8,452 nucleotides of DNA, from positions 1-8,452 of the forward strand of contig JAIRYB010000232.1 of the NCBI GenBank assembly GCA_031267955.1, written 5' to 3'. The notes beneath the pieces were generated by a model. It was not told the DNA's origin. It ran no database searches and saw nothing but the letters and a program-made list of their open reading frames with translations. Positions 7,215-8,452 of this stretch are shown one piece after another. The position numbers and the translations under genes are program-made. Every line of letters begins with the position of its first letter. The stretch's first letter is position 1. Source of the DNA: Spirochaetaceae bacterium (lineage in GTDB: Bacteria > Spirochaetota > Spirochaetia > Treponematales > Breznakiellaceae).

Positions 7215-7228
7215 CGCGGCTTGCCGCG
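7215..7228 (-). other. Intercistronic stem-loop between binding protein and permease
   Basis: CGCGG (7215-7219) and CCGCG (7224-7228) pair around a four-base loop, seven bases after the binding-protein stop. On the minus-strand transcript it is followed by GCAUUAAACC, not a U-run, so it is not a standard terminator. Stem-loops at this place often protect the binding-protein mRNA end and give more binding protein than permease; this role is inferred from operon layout. Confidence 0.45.
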
Positions 7229-7235
7229 CGGAGGC

Positions 7236-8231
7236 TCATTTCGTTGTCAGCTTCCCGTTTTCAAAAACATGGGTCGCCTGGGAAAGGTACCTCTCCGGTA
7301 TGGCAATCCCGCATAGCCTGGCCGCGTCCAGATCGAAGAGCAGATCGGACTCCGAAGGATCGGTAAGGAATTTTACCGGGATGTCGGCCGGCTTCTTCCC
7401 CCCGAGGATATCGGCAATGATATGCCCTGTCGCCACGCCGGCCTTGTAGTAATTGAAACCGCTGGCTATCATGGCGCCGCCGCCCATTACGGAGGTTACG
7501 TCCCCCGAGAAGATCGGCTTTTTCGCGGAACTGAAAATCTGGATCAGGGCGGGAAGCGCCGAATACACCACATTGTCGGTGGTCAGGTAAATGCCGTCCA
7601 CTCGGTTTACAATTGCCTCGGCGGCCTGGCGCAGCTCCGCAGAGCTGGTGATAGACTGGGTCACCAGGCCCAGGCTGGCCTTCCGGCAGCCCTCTTCCAC
7701 CAGGGCCAGGGCGGAAATGGAATTGGCCTCGGAACTTGTATAAATATAGCCCAGGGTTTTAATCCCCGCGATCTCCTTGAACAGGGCGATATGATCGACC
7801 GTCGGGATCGCATCCGAAAGGCCGGTAACATTCCCCGATCCGTTGGCAAGGGACGGCACCAGGCTTGCCCCGACCGGGTCGGTCACCGCGGTGAACACAA
7901 CAGGTATATCCTTGAAGGTGTTCGCCAGGGCCTGTGACACAGGGGTAGCGATACCGACGGCGACATCAACCCGGTCGCCTCTGAATTTGTTGGCGATCTG
8001 GGCGCTGGTGTTCGCGTCCGCGTTGGCGTTCTGCAGATCGATATCCGCGTCGACGCGCCGCTCTTTCAGCGCGTCCAGGATACCCTGCTCGCAGGCGTCC
8101 AGGGCGTCGTGGGTCACGAATTTGGCGATCCCGATGCGGGGCCTCCTTTCCCCCGCCGCCTGGCTGCCGCCGGCGGCGAACAGGGGCAGGGCCAGAAACG
8201 CCAGGGCCGCGGCAATGATCAGTTTCCTCAT
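7236..8231 (-). CDS. ABC importer substrate-binding protein (PF04392 type)
   Basis: The periplasmic ligand-capture protein of the importer, 331 residues. Residues 1 to about 20 are a signal peptide (basic MRK, hydrophobic stretch, ending LFAAGG) with no lipobox cysteine, so it is probably released by signal peptidase I and not lipid-anchored, as in many treponeme binding proteins. The mature part shows the family hallmarks in order: RIGIAKFVTHDALDACEQG, VAVGIATPVSQALANTFKDI, PVVFTAVTDPVGASLV, GNVTGLSDAIP, DGIYLTTDNVV and KKPADIPVKFL. Some related proteins bind tryptophan or tyrosine (TrpX-like), but the ligand residues cannot be assigned here. I chose ATG at 8229-8231 because AAGGAGGAG lies just upstream (8236-8244) and the signal peptide begins properly. 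The in-frame ATG at 8292 lies in a leader stem-loop. It is the first gene of the operon, with a strong promoter and candidate operator upstream. Confidence 0.93.
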   Translation of the reverse strand: MRKLIIAAALAFLALPLFAAGGSQAAGERRPRIGIAKFVTHDALDACEQGILDALKERRVDADIDLQNANADANTSAQIANKFRGDRVDVAVGIATPVSQALANTFKDIPVVFTAVTDPVGASLVPSLANGSGNVTGLSDAIPTVDHIALFKEIAGIKTLGYIYTSSEANSISALALVEEGCRKASLGLVTQSITSSAELRQAAEAIVNRVDGIYLTTDNVVYSALPALIQIFSSAKKPIFSGDVTSVMGGGAMIASGFNYYKAGVATGHIIADILGGKKPADIPVKFLTDPSESDLLFDLDAARLCGIAIPERYLSQATHVFENGKLTTK

Positions 8232-8249
8232 AATACTCCTCCTTAATAT

Positions 8250-8270
8250 AACCGGCTTTGCCGGTTTTTT
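8250..8270 (+). terminator. Perfect hairpin plus T-run; terminator-like on + strand, leader hairpin on - strand
   Basis: AACCGGC (8250-8256), loop TTT, GCCGGTT (8260-8266), with a T-run through 8270. Read on the plus strand this is a textbook intrinsic terminator, yet no plus-strand gene lies upstream. On the minus strand it is a seven-base stem ending six bases before the AAGGAGGAG ribosome site of the binding-protein gene, without a following U-run. It could stop antisense transcription, or act as a leader element, or both. Confidence 0.5.
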
Positions 8271-8283
8271 ATGCTCAGGCCGG

Positions 8284-8306
8284 TCCCGGGACATGGTATC
8301 CCGGAA
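8284..8306 (-). other. First stem-loop of the importer leader
   Basis: On the minus-strand RNA, UUCCGGGA (8306-8299) and UCCCGGGA (8291-8284) form an eight-pair stem with one G-U pair and a seven-base loop. It begins about 11 bases after the predicted transcript start. The ACCGGC that follows (8284-8279) repeats the left arm of the second hairpin, so the right arm of that hairpin has two possible partners. Confidence 0.5.
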
Positions 8307-8323
8307 CTGTCTTGCTTCTTAGA

Positions 8324-8352
8324 AACATACAAAATTTTGTAAAATTATGCAA
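8324..8352 (-). promoter_or_regulatory. Promoter of the ABC importer operon
   Basis: On the minus strand TTGCAT (8347-8352) and TATGTT (8324-8329) are exactly 17 bases apart, a good sigma-70-type pair in an AT-rich stretch. Transcription should start near 8317, giving a leader of about 85 bases before ATG 8231. Confidence 0.6.
8328..8341. promoter_or_regulatory. Candidate operator: 14-bp perfect palindrome in the importer promoter
   Basis: TACAAAATTTTGTA is a perfect palindrome filling much of the promoter spacer and touching the -10 box. A protein bound here would block RNA polymerase, so a repressor site is the natural reading. The match to no regulator is certain; it is not the TyrR box (TGTAAA-N6-TTTACA). 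AT-rich sequence makes chance palindromes more likely. Confidence 0.45.
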
Positions 8353-8400
8353 TAGGTACAGCCGAATAACGAGAAAAATGTAATAATATACAGGATTTTT

Positions 8401-8452
8401 TGCCGAGAGCGGGACTCGAACCCGCACCCCCTTGCGGGGAGGGGATTTTAAG
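8401..8452 (-). tRNA. tRNA-Leu(UAA), 3' part (5' part outside window)
   Basis: Reading the minus strand from 8452: anticodon loop CTTAAAA with anticodon TAA at 8450-8448, the 3' side of the anticodon stem (TCCCC), a long variable arm CCCC-GCAA-GGGG typical of class II tRNAs, T-arm GCGGG-TTCGAGT-CCCGC (8425-8409), acceptor strand TCTCGGC (8408-8402) and discriminator A at 8401. UAA with a long variable arm means leucine. The window cuts the gene at tRNA position 32. CCA is not encoded; A-rich sequence follows. It points the same way as the importer operon, about 50 bases upstream of that operon's promoter, with no clear terminator between. Confidence 0.93.

Noticed and set aside
8232..8294. 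ATG at 8292-8294 as start of the binding protein
   Set aside because: It would put about 21 polar residues before the signal peptide and lies in the loop of a leader hairpin; ATG 8229-8231 has a strong ribosome site.
8401..8452. tRNA 3' end as an attachment site for an integrated element
   Set aside because: No integrase, direct repeat of the tRNA end or change in gene character is visible within the window.

Overview
The window comes from a GC-rich bacterial chromosome and is densely coded on both strands. A rubrerythrin points to an anaerobe or microaerophile. The secreted binding protein has a signal peptide ending in a Phe-Ala-Ala-Gly-Gly stretch with no lipobox cysteine, which recalls treponeme-type spirochaetes; several other genes also resemble spirochaete or clostridial families. 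This assignment is inference from remembered family resemblance. I see no mobile element, CRISPR array, prophage gene or obvious foreign DNA, and I did not find a convincing new multi-gene system. The more interesting signals are regulatory.

Layout. Positions 1-2144 (+) hold a tight run: the 3' part of a rubrerythrin, an HD-domain phosphohydrolase whose GTG start overlaps the rubrerythrin stop by one base, and mnmA (tRNA 2-thiouridylase), whose TTG start directly follows the HD stop. A GC-rich convergent spacer (2145-2262) with no recognisable gene separates these from a flavodoxin on the minus strand (2263-2739). Across a 149-base divergent region with a good sigma-70-type promoter lies an ABC exporter half-transporter (2889-4691, +), followed 46 bases later by an SGNH esterase/acyltransferase of the MsAcT-like arylesterase group (4738-5394, +).

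The right part (5406-8231, minus) is a complete ABC importer operon, read from right to left: secreted substrate-binding protein (PF04392 type), membrane permease (COG4120 type) and ATPase (COG1101 type). Permease and ATPase overlap by four bases. Some members of this importer class carry aromatic amino acids, but the substrate here cannot be read from sequence. Upstream is a promoter whose spacer and -10 box carry a perfect 14-bp palindrome (candidate operator), then a leader of about 85 bases with two stem-loops. The window ends inside a tRNA-Leu(UAA) gene on the minus strand, directly upstream of the importer.

Functional themes are oxidative-stress and redox proteins (rubrerythrin, flavodoxin), tRNA function (mnmA, tRNA-Leu), export and import, and small-molecule ester chemistry. 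Apart from the importer subunits, nothing in the sequence proves that neighbouring genes work together.
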